A stretch of 64,000 nucleotides of DNA from Pseudoduganella flava (lineage in GTDB: Bacteria > Pseudomonadota > Gammaproteobacteria > Burkholderiales > Burkholderiaceae_D), in NCBI RefSeq assembly GCF_007830495.1, contig NZ_VLKW01000003.1:248001-312000 (forward strand). The letters run 5' to 3'. Position numbers and translations under genes: made by a program. Below the pieces are notes generated by a model. It saw only the letters and a program-made list of their open reading frames with translations. It had not been told where the DNA came from and did no database searches. Below, one piece after another: positions 18,747 to 26,532 of this stretch (its first letter is position 1; each line of letters opens with the position of its first letter).

Positions 18747-18926
18747 TCAACTGCCCAGCAGTACCGCCGCCAGGCCCACCAGCGCCAGCAAGCCGCCGGC
18801 CGCGACCGCGCCGGCCTTGACGTGCTTCTTCTGTAAGTCCGCCACCCGCTCGCTGCGCAATTTCTTGCCGGCCGGCGCCTGCGACGCGGCCTGCTGGGGT
18901 GGATGAGTTGTAGCTCGTTCGTTCAT
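18747..18926 (-). CDS. Small single-pass membrane protein, 59 residues
   Basis: A short frame starts with ATG at 18926 behind a strong GGGAGGAG ribosome-binding site. It opens with a polar N-terminus (MNERATTHPPQQAASQAPAG), followed by a basic segment (KKLRSERVADLQKKHVKAG) and one C-terminal TM helix (AVAAGGLLALVGLAAVLLGS). The positive-inside rule places the N-terminus in the cytoplasm. I know no function. It converges on tsaD, meeting its stop codon without a gap. Confidence 0.65.
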   Translation of the reverse strand: MNERATTHPPQQAASQAPAGKKLRSERVADLQKKHVKAGAVAAGGLLALVGLAAVLLGS

Positions 18927-19013
18927 GGTGCATCTCCTCCCAATTGTCTATACGAGGCAATGTACCAGCAAATGTCATGCCATTACCACCCCGTTGGAAA
19001 CGGCTGTGGCTTC

Positions 19014-19913
19014 TTATGCAAGAGCCGGATCGCCCCGCAGGCGCTCAGCCAGCAGGTCGATGAAGGCGTGGATACGTGCCGAGCCGTGCCGGCCGTCGCG
19101 GTGCACGATGTGGATCGGCACGTGCGGCAATTCGTAGCCGCCCAGCACCACCGCCAATTCCCCGCTGGCCAGCCAGGGCGCAGCCTGGTACGACAGCAGG
19201 CGCACCAGGCCCAGACCGCGGCGCGCCGCGTCGATCGCGGCATCCATCGTCGTTACCGCCAGGCGCGGCCGGACCCGGTAGGCATGCACCGCATCATCGT
19301 GGCGAAAACGCCACTCCGGGGCAATGCTGGCGCTCGTACTGGCGATGATCGTGTGCGCATCCAGCTGGGAAGGATGGGCCGGCGCGCCGTGTTCGGCGAT
19401 GTAGGATGGCGCGGCGCAGATGATGCGCCGCACCCGCCCGACTGGCAGCGCGCGCAGGCTGGAATCGGCCAGCTCGCCGATCCGCACCGCCACGTCCTGT
19501 CCTTCCTCGAGCAGGTTGACGACCCGATCGACGAACATCGCATTGACTTCGGTGCCCGGATAGCGGCGCAGGTAATCGACGATCCCCGGCATCACGTACA
19601 TGCGCCCGAACAGCACCGGCGCCGTCACCGCCAGGCGGCCGCGCGGCGCCGCGTTCAGGCCGGCGGCGGCCTCGTCGGCTTCATCAAGCTGTTGCAGGAT
19701 GCGACGGGCATCGTCCAGATAGCGCTGGCCCGCCTCGGTCGCACGCACCAACCGCGTGCTGCGTTCGAGCAGGCGCACGCCGAGCCGTTCCTCCAGTGCC
19801 GCGACGGCCCGCGTGACGGCGGCCGGCGACATGCCGAGCCGGCGCGCGCCCGCGGCGAAGCCCGCTTCCTCGGCCACGGCGACAAACACGGTCATCAGGT
19901 GCAGGCGGTCCAT
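19014..19913 (-). CDS. LysR-family transcriptional regulator
   Basis: A 299-residue regulator. The N-terminal winged HTH is clear (LHLMTVFVAVAEEAGFAAGA, LGMSPAAVTRAVAALEERLG), with the linker helix (GQRYLDDARRILQQLDEADE) next and a substrate-binding domain starting GRLAVTAPVLFGRMYVMPGI. Closest in style are CrgA/DsdC-like LTTRs that often control nearby oxidoreductases or transporters. The start at 19913 matches the usual N-terminus, MDRLHLM. It begins 5 bp after the K+ channel stop on the same strand, so the two may share a transcript. No divergent target gene is adjacent, and its regulon is unknown. Confidence 0.9.
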   Translation of the reverse strand: MDRLHLMTVFVAVAEEAGFAAGARRLGMSPAAVTRAVAALEERLGVRLLERSTRLVRATEAGQRYLDDARRILQQLDEADEAAAGLNAAPRGRLAVTAPVLFGRMYVMPGIVDYLRRYPGTEVNAMFVDRVVNLLEEGQDVAVRIGELADSSLRALPVGRVRRIICAAPSYIAEHGAPAHPSQLDAHTIIASTSASIAPEWRFRHDDAVHAYRVRPRLAVTTMDAAIDAARRGLGLVRLLSYQAAPWLASGELAVVLGGYELPHVPIHIVHRDGRHGSARIHAFIDLLAERLRGDPALA

Positions 19914-19918
19914 CCGGC

Positions 19919-20809
19919 TCAGCCCTGCGCCGCCGGCAGCACTTCCCCGCAGCTGTTGCAGAAGCGCGCACCGGCCTCGTGGCCCGTGGCGCCGCAGCGC
20001 GTACAGACGCGGCCGGTGAGCGTGCGGCCGCGCTGGTGGGTGATCTCGGAACTGATGATGCCGGTCGGGACAGCCAGGATGCCCCAGCCCAGCAGCATCA
20101 TCACGGAGGCGATCGCCCGGCCCAGGTCCGTCTTCGGCACCAGGTCGCCGAAGCCGACCGTCGTCATCGCCGAGATCGCCCAATAGACCGACGTGGGAAT
20201 GCTCGTGAAGCCGTTGCCGGGCCCTTCGACGACGTACATCACCGTCCCCAGCAGGAACACGACCAGGCAGACGAACGACACGAACACGAGGATCTTGCGG
20301 CGGCTCGCCAGCAACGCTTCGCCGAGCATGCTGTATTCCTGGATGTACAAAGTCAGCTTCAAGATCCGGAAGATGCGCAGCAGCCGCAGGATGCGCACGT
20401 CCAGCAGCACGTGCGAACCGGGGATGAACAGCGACACATAGCTGGGCAGCACGGACAGCAGGTCGATGATGCCGAAGAAGCTGCGTGCATAGCGGTCGGG
20501 TCGTTTCACGCACAGCAGGCGGCCGATGTATTCGATCGTGAACAGGACCGTGAACACCCATTCGCCCGCCATCAGCCAGTCGCCATGGTCGCGGGCGAAC
20601 GGTGCGATCGACGTCAGCACGACGACGACCACGGACAGCAGGATCGCGCCGATCAGCACCAGGTCGAACACCTGGCCCTTGCGGGTATCCGATTCGAAGA
20701 TGATCTCGTACAGGCTGGCGCGCCAGCCGCCATCGGGCTTGCCGTAGCGCTGCTGCGGATCGGCCGAACGCTCGGGCGGCGCCGGCGCCTTGACGGGGCG
20801 GTCGTTCAT
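19919..20809 (-). CDS. Voltage-gated-type potassium channel with C-terminal zinc ribbon
   Basis: A 296-residue six-TM ion channel. S1 is near residues 49-67, the S4 voltage-sensor helix carries regularly spaced Arg (VRILRLLRIFRILK, 138-151), S5 is about 172-193, and the pore has the K+ filter TTVGFGD at 216-222 followed by S6. After S6 (GILAVPTGIISSEI) a short tail carries two CxxC pairs (C269/C272 and C284/C287), a small zinc-ribbon-like knuckle. It would pass K+ across the inner membrane. The tail may be a regulatory or assembly module. Confidence 0.88.
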   Translation of the reverse strand: MNDRPVKAPAPPERSADPQQRYGKPDGGWRASLYEIIFESDTRKGQVFDLVLIGAILLSVVVVVLTSIAPFARDHGDWLMAGEWVFTVLFTIEYIGRLLCVKRPDRYARSFFGIIDLLSVLPSYVSLFIPGSHVLLDVRILRLLRIFRILKLTLYIQEYSMLGEALLASRRKILVFVSFVCLVVFLLGTVMYVVEGPGNGFTSIPTSVYWAISAMTTVGFGDLVPKTDLGRAIASVMMLLGWGILAVPTGIISSEITHQRGRTLTGRVCTRCGATGHEAGARFCNSCGEVLPAAQG

Positions 20810-20815
20810 GGCCTG

Positions 20816-22042
20816 TTATTGTACTGCGGGACCGAGCAAGTCCGCGCGTGGATAGCCCCAGCGCGGCACGCCTTCGCACGGTGCGCTGCGCTGCGCCGGC
20901 ACGTCCATCGCCGTGAAATTGCCACGCGGCGTGGCCGAGTAGCGCAGGTCGCTGGCCACGTCGGCATCGACAGCGGGCATGCGCGCAAAGCGCAGCCACG
21001 CATTGACATGGCAATCGCTGCGCGCCAGCGTACGCAGCGTGCCAATGCTGCCCTGCCAGCTGGAGGCCAGTGCGACGCCAGGTACCGCCGTGCCGGCCGC
21101 CTGCGGCTCGCTGAACGCTGCCGGGCATGCCGGCAGCAAGCCCGGCGCCAGGTTCAGTTCCCCGCGCCGCACGCGATACGTGCCCTGCACCGCGTTTTCC
21201 TCGATGGCGACGAACGACCAGCACAGCGGCTGGGCCGGGAAGCCCGTCATCGCCACGTCCAGTACGCGGGCGGACGGATCGATGCCGCGCAGCGCCGCTT
21301 CCACCCGCGCACGTCCCAGCGACGATGTGCCCCCTTGCACGGCAATGAAGCCGACGCACACCAGCGCGGCCAGCGCCAGCGCACGCCGGCTCTGCATGCG
21401 CGTGATGCGCAGCGCCGCGATCGCAGCGCCGATCACCAGCAAGCCGCCGAACGAGAACCAGTCCAGGTAGCTGCGCAGCGTGGCCCCCAGCAGGAACAGG
21501 CCCAGCACGGCCAGCGCCAATAGCCGCAACGCCCGGCGCGGGATCGCCAGCGCCAGCGGCACGCCGAACGCGACCCAGAAGACCGGTTCGACGATGAACA
21601 CCAGGTCGCCGTAGAACCAGCGCGGATCGAACGGGTACAGCGGATGGATGCCGTACGAATTCAGGAAGTCCATCGACAGGTGCAGCAGGAAGCCCAGCCC
21701 GATCGCCAGGCCCAATCCGAGCCGCGCGGTGCGGCTGGTGCGCAGCAGCTGCCGCGCGTTCGGCCATAGCAGCCACAGCATCGCCAGCAGCAATAGCGCC
21801 TGCGGCAACGTGTACAACAGCGTGTGCGTGTGGCCGCGGTGGTGCAGCAGATAGCCCAGCGGCGCGGGCAGCAGGTGCGTCAGGAACAGGTCGAGGTCGG
21901 GGAAGTTGCTGGCGGCCGCGCACGCGGTCAGCAGCAGCCGGTGGCGGGTGCGCTGGCACGCGTCGTCCGGCTCGGGCGCGAGCGAACGCTGCACCAGCTC
22001 GCCGACGCCGAGGCCGACGAAGGTGTGGGTCAGATTATCCAA
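20816..22042 (-). CDS. YdjM-like membrane-bound metal-dependent hydrolase family protein
   Basis: A 408-residue protein. The start MDNLTHTFVGLGVGEL and the later NFPDLDLFLT, LLHHRGHTHTLL and LHLSMDFLNSYG motifs (His/Asp-rich) are those of the YdjM/DUF457 membrane metal-dependent hydrolase family. At least five TM helices follow (for example YTLPQALLLLAMLWLLWP and LGLAIGLGFLLHL). A C-terminal periplasmic-looking domain of about 170 residues follows the last TM segment. Substrate and reaction are not established for the family. The gene ends 6 bp before the K+ channel start, so they may be cotranscribed. Confidence 0.85.
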   Translation of the reverse strand: MDNLTHTFVGLGVGELVQRSLAPEPDDACQRTRHRLLLTACAAASNFPDLDLFLTHLLPAPLGYLLHHRGHTHTLLYTLPQALLLLAMLWLLWPNARQLLRTSRTARLGLGLAIGLGFLLHLSMDFLNSYGIHPLYPFDPRWFYGDLVFIVEPVFWVAFGVPLALAIPRRALRLLALAVLGLFLLGATLRSYLDWFSFGGLLVIGAAIAALRITRMQSRRALALAALVCVGFIAVQGGTSSLGRARVEAALRGIDPSARVLDVAMTGFPAQPLCWSFVAIEENAVQGTYRVRRGELNLAPGLLPACPAAFSEPQAAGTAVPGVALASSWQGSIGTLRTLARSDCHVNAWLRFARMPAVDADVASDLRYSATPRGNFTAMDVPAQRSAPCEGVPRWGYPRADLLGPAVQ

Positions 22043-22060
22043 GCGCGGTCGCGGGCGCCA

Positions 22061-22354
22061 TCACCGGCTGACTTCGACGCCGTGCCAGAACGCGATGCGG
22101 CCGGCGATCGCCTTGGCCGCATCCTTCGGCGTCGGGTAGTACCACGCGGCGTTGCGGTTCGTCTGGCCGTCGACGACGACGTCGTAGTAGCTGGCCACGC
22201 CCTTCCACGGGCACAGCGTCGTGTGGCTGCTGTCCTGCAGGTATTCGCGCTTCACGCGCTCGGGCGGAAAGTACACATTCTGTTCGACGATTTCCACTTC
22301 GTTGTCGGGCGCCTCGGCGATGACGGCGCCGTTCCAGATTGCTTTCGGCATCAT
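22061..22354 (-). CDS. DUF427 domain protein
   Basis: A 97-residue protein with the DUF427 signature: PKAIWNGAVIAEA at the start, ENVYFPPERVKREYL-like (QNVYFPPERVKREYLQDSSH), CPWKGVASYYDV, and AAWYYPTPKDAAKAIAGRIA near the end. DUF427 proteins are small and widespread; no reaction is established. Two adjacent ATGs (22354, 22351) can serve as start. It ends 18 bp upstream of the YdjM-like gene and begins 8 bp after the GAF protein, suggesting one transcript. Confidence 0.9.
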   Translation of the reverse strand: MMPKAIWNGAVIAEAPDNEVEIVEQNVYFPPERVKREYLQDSSHTTLCPWKGVASYYDVVVDGQTNRNAAWYYPTPKDAAKAIAGRIAFWHGVEVSR

Positions 22355-22362
22355 TTCTCCTG

Positions 22363-23379
22363 TTATCGGTGAGCGGCGGCCAGCGCGGCCTCGGCCGCTT
22401 GCAGCAGCGTGTCGGCGTCGTCGACGCCCATGTGGTCGAAGGCGGCCACGCCGCAGATGGCGCGGACGTGCAGTCGGCGCGCCCCTTCGGCATGTTCCTG
22501 CGCGGCGATGCGGGCGGCCAGTGTGTCAGCCAGTTTCCGCGCACCCGCCAGCGGCGTGTTCGGCAGCAGCAGGCACAGTTGCGCGGCGCCGTAGCGGCCT
22601 GCCAGATCGATCATACGGATATTTTCACCGACGAGCTTCCCCACGGCGGCCAGGATGCGCTCTCCCGCCGGGTGGCCGAATTCGGCGCCGACGGCATCGA
22701 TGCCGTCGATGTCCAGCAGCACGGCGGACAGCGGCGTGCGGAAGCGGCGCGCCCGTGCGGCTTCGAACTGCAGCCGGTGCAGCAGCGCTCGGCGGTTGAG
22801 CAGGCCCGTCAGCTCGTCGCGGATCGCGACCTGCTCGAGCTCCTGGCGGGCGGCGCGCAGTGCCGCTGCATCGGCCCGGGCCGCCAGCAGCGCCATCGCC
22901 TGGCGAGCCAGGCCGGCCAGCTGCGCGCGTTGCGGCGCGCTCAGCGTGCCGGGCTGGGTATCGAGCACGGCCAGCGTGCCGATCGCCAGGCCGTCGTCCG
23001 TCAGCAGCGGCGCGGCGGCGTAGCGGCGCATGCCCGGCGCGCCGGTGGTCAGCGCCATCGTGGCGGTGCGGGCGTCGCGGGCCAGGTCGGGAATCTCGGT
23101 GATGCCGGCGTCCAGCACGGCCAGCGCGGAATAGCATTGGCTGCGCGGCAGCGACGCGATGTCCAGGCCGGCGCGGGCGATCACGTGGACGCGCTCGGCA
23201 TCGACCAGGGTCAGCGCGGCATACGGCGTGCCGCACAGCGTGGCCGCGAGCGAGGTCAGGAAAGTGAAATCGTCGCCGGCAGGCAGGTCGTTGCCGGCCA
23301 GGCGGCGCAGCGCCGCGAGGCGGTCCTGCTCGCGGTCGGGCTGGGGGAATGTGGGAAAGGTCATTGCGGCCGCTGCCAT
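22363..23379 (-). CDS. GAF domain protein with degenerate GGDEF domain
   Basis: A 338-residue protein: GAF domain at about 40-165 (RYAAAPLLTDDGLAIGTLAV) and a GGDEF-fold domain at about 185-335 (RDELTGLLNRRALLHRLQFE, LLDIDGIDAV). The signature loop that should read GGDEF is GAAQL (residues 264-268, in RYGAAQLCLLLP), so metal- and GTP-binding residues are lost and diguanylate cyclase activity is unlikely. It may be a c-di-GMP or ligand sensor. The start at 23379 has a GGAG site; the frame is open 12 codons upstream. Confidence 0.85.
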   Translation of the reverse strand: MAAAAMTFPTFPQPDREQDRLAALRRLAGNDLPAGDDFTFLTSLAATLCGTPYAALTLVDAERVHVIARAGLDIASLPRSQCYSALAVLDAGITEIPDLARDARTATMALTTGAPGMRRYAAAPLLTDDGLAIGTLAVLDTQPGTLSAPQRAQLAGLARQAMALLAARADAAALRAARQELEQVAIRDELTGLLNRRALLHRLQFEAARARRFRTPLSAVLLDIDGIDAVGAEFGHPAGERILAAVGKLVGENIRMIDLAGRYGAAQLCLLLPNTPLAGARKLADTLAARIAAQEHAEGARRLHVRAICGVAAFDHMGVDDADTLLQAAEAALAAAHR

Positions 23380-23444
23380 GCTGTCTCCATTCGGTGTCGC
23401 GGCAGTGTAGCGCAAATCATTCCCTGTTGTAACGTCGATAAGAC

Positions 23445-24089
23445 CTATTTACCTTCCATAATTTGGCGGAGGGCTTGCTCGAACACCTCGGGCGGCTGGC
23501 CGCCGGAGATCAGGTGGCGCTGGTTGACGACGACGGCCGGCACCGAACGGATGCCCGCCTGCTGCCAGTAGTGCTCCAAGGTGCGCACGTCGTCGGCGTA
23601 GCGATCCGATGCCAGCACCTCGGCGGCCCCGGCCCGGTCCAGGCCGGCCTTTTCCGCGGCACGCAGCAGCACGGCGTGGTCGCTGGGGTTTTCGCCGTTG
23701 GTGAAATAGGCCTCGAACAGCGCGTGCTTGAGCTCACGCTGGCGGCCCTGCTCCTCGGCCCAGTGCAGCAGGCGGTGCGCGTCGAACGTGTTGTAGATGC
23801 GGCCGCGCTTGTCCATCGCGAACGTGAAGCCGACGCCGGCGCCGCGCTGGCGGATCATCTCGCGCGACTGCTCCTGCTGCTCCGGCGTGCTGCCGTATTT
23901 CTCGGTGATGTGCTCGGTGATGTCCTGCCCTTCCTTGCCCATGTTCGGGTTCAGCTCGAAGGGCTGGAAGTGGAACTCGACGGCGGCCTCGGGAATCCGG
24001 GACAGCGCCGTCTCGAGTGCGTTCAGTCCGATCGCGCACCAGGGGCAGGAGACGTCGGATACGAAATCGATACGCAGCGGTGTGGTCAT
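23445..24089 (-). CDS. DsbA-family oxidoreductase, FrnE-like
   Basis: A 214-residue cytosolic (no signal) thioredoxin-fold protein with active-site CPWC at 15-18 in DFVSDVSCPWCAIGLNALET, the helical insertion (TFAMDKRGRIYNTFDAHRLL), and the cis-Pro segment AGIRSVPAVVVNQRHLISGG. This is the FrnE branch of DsbA-like proteins, disulfide isomerases/oxidoreductases linked to polyketide biosynthesis in Streptomyces and to oxidative stress elsewhere. It has the normal length for the family. It stands alone between plsY and the GAF protein, both on the same strand. Confidence 0.92.
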   Translation of the reverse strand: MTTPLRIDFVSDVSCPWCAIGLNALETALSRIPEAAVEFHFQPFELNPNMGKEGQDITEHITEKYGSTPEQQEQSREMIRQRGAGVGFTFAMDKRGRIYNTFDAHRLLHWAEEQGRQRELKHALFEAYFTNGENPSDHAVLLRAAEKAGLDRAGAAEVLASDRYADDVRTLEHYWQQAGIRSVPAVVVNQRHLISGGQPPEVFEQALRQIMEGK

Positions 24090-24160
24090 GGCGTTCTTTC
24101 AATGGATGATCCCGCCATGATGAGGGCCGCTGCAGGAATTGCAAGCTTACTTTTGCAAGC

Positions 24161-24787
24161 TTACTTTTTCTTCGCGTCGGCGCCCTTGCCCTTGCTGCCG
24201 ATGCGGCTTTCCTTGCCGGCCATCAGGTTGCCGATGTTCTTCGCGTGCCGCCAGATCAGCAGGGCGCTCATCGCCGCCACGGCAAACAGCTGCGGCTCGA
24301 CGCCGAACAGCAGGCCGTAGTAGAACGGCGCGAACAGCGAGGCGATCAGCGCGGCCAGCGACGAGTAGCGGAACGCGTAGGCGACGATCAGCCACGTGGC
24401 GAGCGTCGCCAGGCCGAGCCATACGTTCAGCGCCAGCAGCACGCCCAGCGCCGTCGCGACACCCTTGCCGCCCTGGAAGCGGAAGAACAGTGGCCACAGG
24501 TGGCCGAGGAACACGGCGATGGCGACAAGCGCGATGGTATCGTCGCCGACGCCGAGGCGGTCGGCGAAGTGAATCGTCAGCCAGACCGCGAGCCAGCCCT
24601 TGAAGGCGTCGCCGATCAGCGTCCAGATGGCGGCGCCCTTGTTCCCGCTGCGCAGCACGTTGGTCGCACCGGGATTGCCCGAGCCATACGTACGCGGGTC
24701 GGACAGGCCATAGGCCTTGCTGACGACGACAGCAAACGAAATCGAGCCGATCAGGTAGGCCGCAATGGCCAGCAGAACAGTAATCAT
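24161..24787 (-). CDS. plsY: Glycerol-3-phosphate acyltransferase PlsY
   Basis: A 208-residue polytopic inner-membrane protein that transfers the acyl group from acyl-phosphate to glycerol-3-phosphate, the first step of phospholipid synthesis in the PlsX/PlsY route. The three conserved cytosolic loops are present: [19 protein letters not shown] (motif 1), [20 protein letters not shown] (motif 2), and the last conserved loop [18 protein letters not shown]. About five TM helices. The ATG at 24787 is chosen because the TM1 start [19 protein letters not shown] is the family N-terminus; the frame is open 23 codons upstream through a palindrome. Confidence 0.95.
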   Translation of the reverse strand: MITVLLAIAAYLIGSISFAVVVSKAYGLSDPRTYGSGNPGATNVLRSGNKGAAIWTLIGDAFKGWLAVWLTIHFADRLGVGDDTIALVAIAVFLGHLWPLFFRFQGGKGVATALGVLLALNVWLGLATLATWLIVAYAFRYSSLAALIASLFAPFYYGLLFGVEPQLFAVAAMSALLIWRHAKNIGNLMAGKESRIGSKGKGADAKKK

Positions 24788-24836
24788 ATTCCCCAAGAAT
24801 CCCGTGGTTTTATTTTGATGACAAGTAATTGCTTTA

Positions 24837-24859
24837 AAAATGGGGACGTACCCCATTTT
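24837..24859. repeat. Palindrome AAAATGGGG / CCCCATTTT
   Basis: A perfect 9-bp inverted repeat around ACGTA. It lies between ybaK (stop at 24963) and plsY (start 24787), both on the minus strand, and could end the ybaK transcript because the 3' arm in either direction runs into T-rich sequence. The layout (oligo-A and G-run arms around a GTAC-like loop) looks like an interspersed element rather than a unique terminator. Confidence 0.7.
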
Positions 24860-24902
24860 CTATTTTCGTAACGTCAAGGCGTCACCCAAAGGGCGAAAAG
24901 CT

Positions 24903-24929
24903 GGGGTCAGACCCGACGGGTCTGACCCC
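24903..24929. repeat. Perfect 13-bp palindrome with the TCTGACCCC core
   Basis: GGGGTCAGACCCG - A - CGGGTCTGACCCC is perfectly self-complementary. It shares the GGGGTC/TCTGACCCC core with the repeats at 14778, 14838 and 48790-48908, but lacks the outer GTGTCC/GGACAC arms. It lies 34 bp downstream of the ybaK stop. Confidence 0.8.
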
Positions 24930-24962
24930 GTGTAACGGGCGCCGACTATACCTCAGCGGCGC

Positions 24963-25454
24963 TCAATCGGCCAGCGCGCAGTGCACCGGCTTGGCTTTCA
25001 ACACGTCGACCAGGGTTTGCGGCTTGATGCCGACCAGGAAGCCGCGCCGGCCGCCATTGATATAAATCGTTTCCAGCGCGAGGATCGACTCCTCGACGTA
25101 CACCGGCATCGCCTTCTTCGTGCCGAACGGCGACGTGCCGCCGATCATGTAGCCGGAGTGGCGCTGCGCCACTTCAGGCTTGCACGGTTCGACCGACTTG
25201 CAGCCGATGCCGCGTGCGAGGTTTTTCGTCGAGACCTTGCAATCCCCGTGCATCAGCACAATCAATGGTTTGGCGGCTTCGTCCTGCATCACCAGCGTCT
25301 TGACGACGTGGTGCTCGGCGACGCCCAGCTCGCGCGAGGAAACGCCGGTGCCGCCATGCTCCTCGTACTCGTAGGGATGTTCGGTGTAAGGGATCTTGTG
25401 CTTCTTCAGCAGCGCCGTGGCGGGCGTCTCTGAAATGTGCTCTTTCCTGGCCAT
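24963..25454 (-). CDS. ybaK: Cys-tRNA(Pro) deacylase YbaK
   Basis: A 163-residue trans-editing enzyme that hydrolyses Cys from mischarged tRNA-Pro. Family features: TPATALLKKHKIPYTEHPYE at the N-terminus, GVAEHHVVKTLVMQ, MHGDCKVSTKNLARGIGCKS with the conserved Lys region, and the GYMIGGTSPFGTKKAMPVYV loop. Length is normal. It is divergent from the EEP-fold gene with only 37 bp between start codons. Two palindromes follow its stop and may terminate it. Confidence 0.95.
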   Translation of the reverse strand: MARKEHISETPATALLKKHKIPYTEHPYEYEEHGGTGVSSRELGVAEHHVVKTLVMQDEAAKPLIVLMHGDCKVSTKNLARGIGCKSVEPCKPEVAQRHSGYMIGGTSPFGTKKAMPVYVEESILALETIYINGGRRGFLVGIKPQTLVDVLKAKPVHCALAD

Positions 25455-25491
25455 GCCGTGTTAGGATCGTTGTGAAAAGGAGTTTCTCATT

Positions 25492-26478
25492 ATGCAGGAA
25501 GAAATTCGCTTTGCCACCTTCAATGTCTGCAACCTCGCCCCGCCCGGCGCGAAATTGTACGACAACCTCGAGCCGCTGACGCCCGAGGCCTACGAGGCCA
25601 AGGCGAACTGGATCGCGCAACAGCTCGATCAGCTCGATGCCGACGTGATCGGCTTCCAGGAAATCTTTTCGCAATCTGCCTTGCGCGACGTGCTGTCGCG
25701 TACCCGCCGCTACCGCGATGCGGTGCACGCCGGCTTCGATCCCGATCCGCATGCGAGCCGCCTGACCCCGAACGTCGCACTCGTGTCGCGCCTGCCGCTG
25801 GCGGGCACGCCCAGCGTGTATGCCAATTACCCAGCGGACGTGCCGTGCGACACCGGCAGCCCCGACTCGGACCGCTTCGCGCGCGCGCCGCTGCACGTGC
25901 AGGTCGTGCTGCCCGGCGAGCGCATCGTGGACGTGATCGTCGTGCACCTGAAATCGCGCCGCCCCGATTACCGCAGCGGCGACAGCGGCGAAGACCCGCT
26001 GCACCATGCGATGGCCAGCCTGCGCTCGCTGGTCTGGCGCGGCACCGAGGCCGTGGCGCTGCGCGTGCTGCTGTCGAAGATGATGCGCGAGTCGCGCCGG
26101 CCGTGCGTCGTGCTCGGCGATTTCAACGACACGGCCGATGCGGTGACGACGACGATCGTACTGGGCAACGGCGGCACCCGCAGCACCGGCATCCCCGGCA
26201 CCAATGGCCTCGCCGCCGAGGAGCGCCGCGGCCGCCTGTACGACAGCAACCAGATCCAGCAGCGCCAGGACGTGCTGCGCCACGTCGGCTACACCAGCAT
26301 CCACGAAGGTCACTATTCGACGATCGACCACGTGCTCGTGTCGGAGGAATTCAACCGCAATTCGCCGCGGGCGATCGGCGAGGTGGTGGACGTGAGCTAC
26401 TTCAACGACCACCTGCGCCTGGACCGGCCGGAGACGTCCGACCACGGGCAAGTGCTGGTGCGGATGCGGCTGTATTGA
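25492..26478 (+). CDS. Endonuclease/exonuclease/phosphatase (EEP) fold protein
   Basis: A 328-residue metal-dependent phosphoesterase. Catalytic motifs of the DNase I/APE1 fold are all visible: FATFNVCNLAPPG (Asn), IGFQEIFSQS (metal Glu), VIVVHLKSRRPDY, VVLGDFNDTADAV (GDFN), and SDHGQVLVRMRLY at the end (SDH). No signal peptide is seen, so it is probably cytosolic; the substrate (nucleic acid, phosphoinositide or other) cannot be told. AAAAGGAG precedes the ATG at good spacing. It is divergent from ybaK. Confidence 0.88.
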   Translation: MQEEIRFATFNVCNLAPPGAKLYDNLEPLTPEAYEAKANWIAQQLDQLDADVIGFQEIFSQSALRDVLSRTRRYRDAVHAGFDPDPHASRLTPNVALVSRLPLAGTPSVYANYPADVPCDTGSPDSDRFARAPLHVQVVLPGERIVDVIVVHLKSRRPDYRSGDSGEDPLHHAMASLRSLVWRGTEAVALRVLLSKMMRESRRPCVVLGDFNDTADAVTTTIVLGNGGTRSTGIPGTNGLAAEERRGRLYDSNQIQQRQDVLRHVGYTSIHEGHYSTIDHVLVSEEFNRNSPRAIGEVVDVSYFNDHLRLDRPETSDHGQVLVRMRLY

Positions 26479-26532
26479 GGCGCCTGTACTGAGTTCACCG
26501 CGCTGAGTTCACTGCACTGAGCAGCCGCGCCT

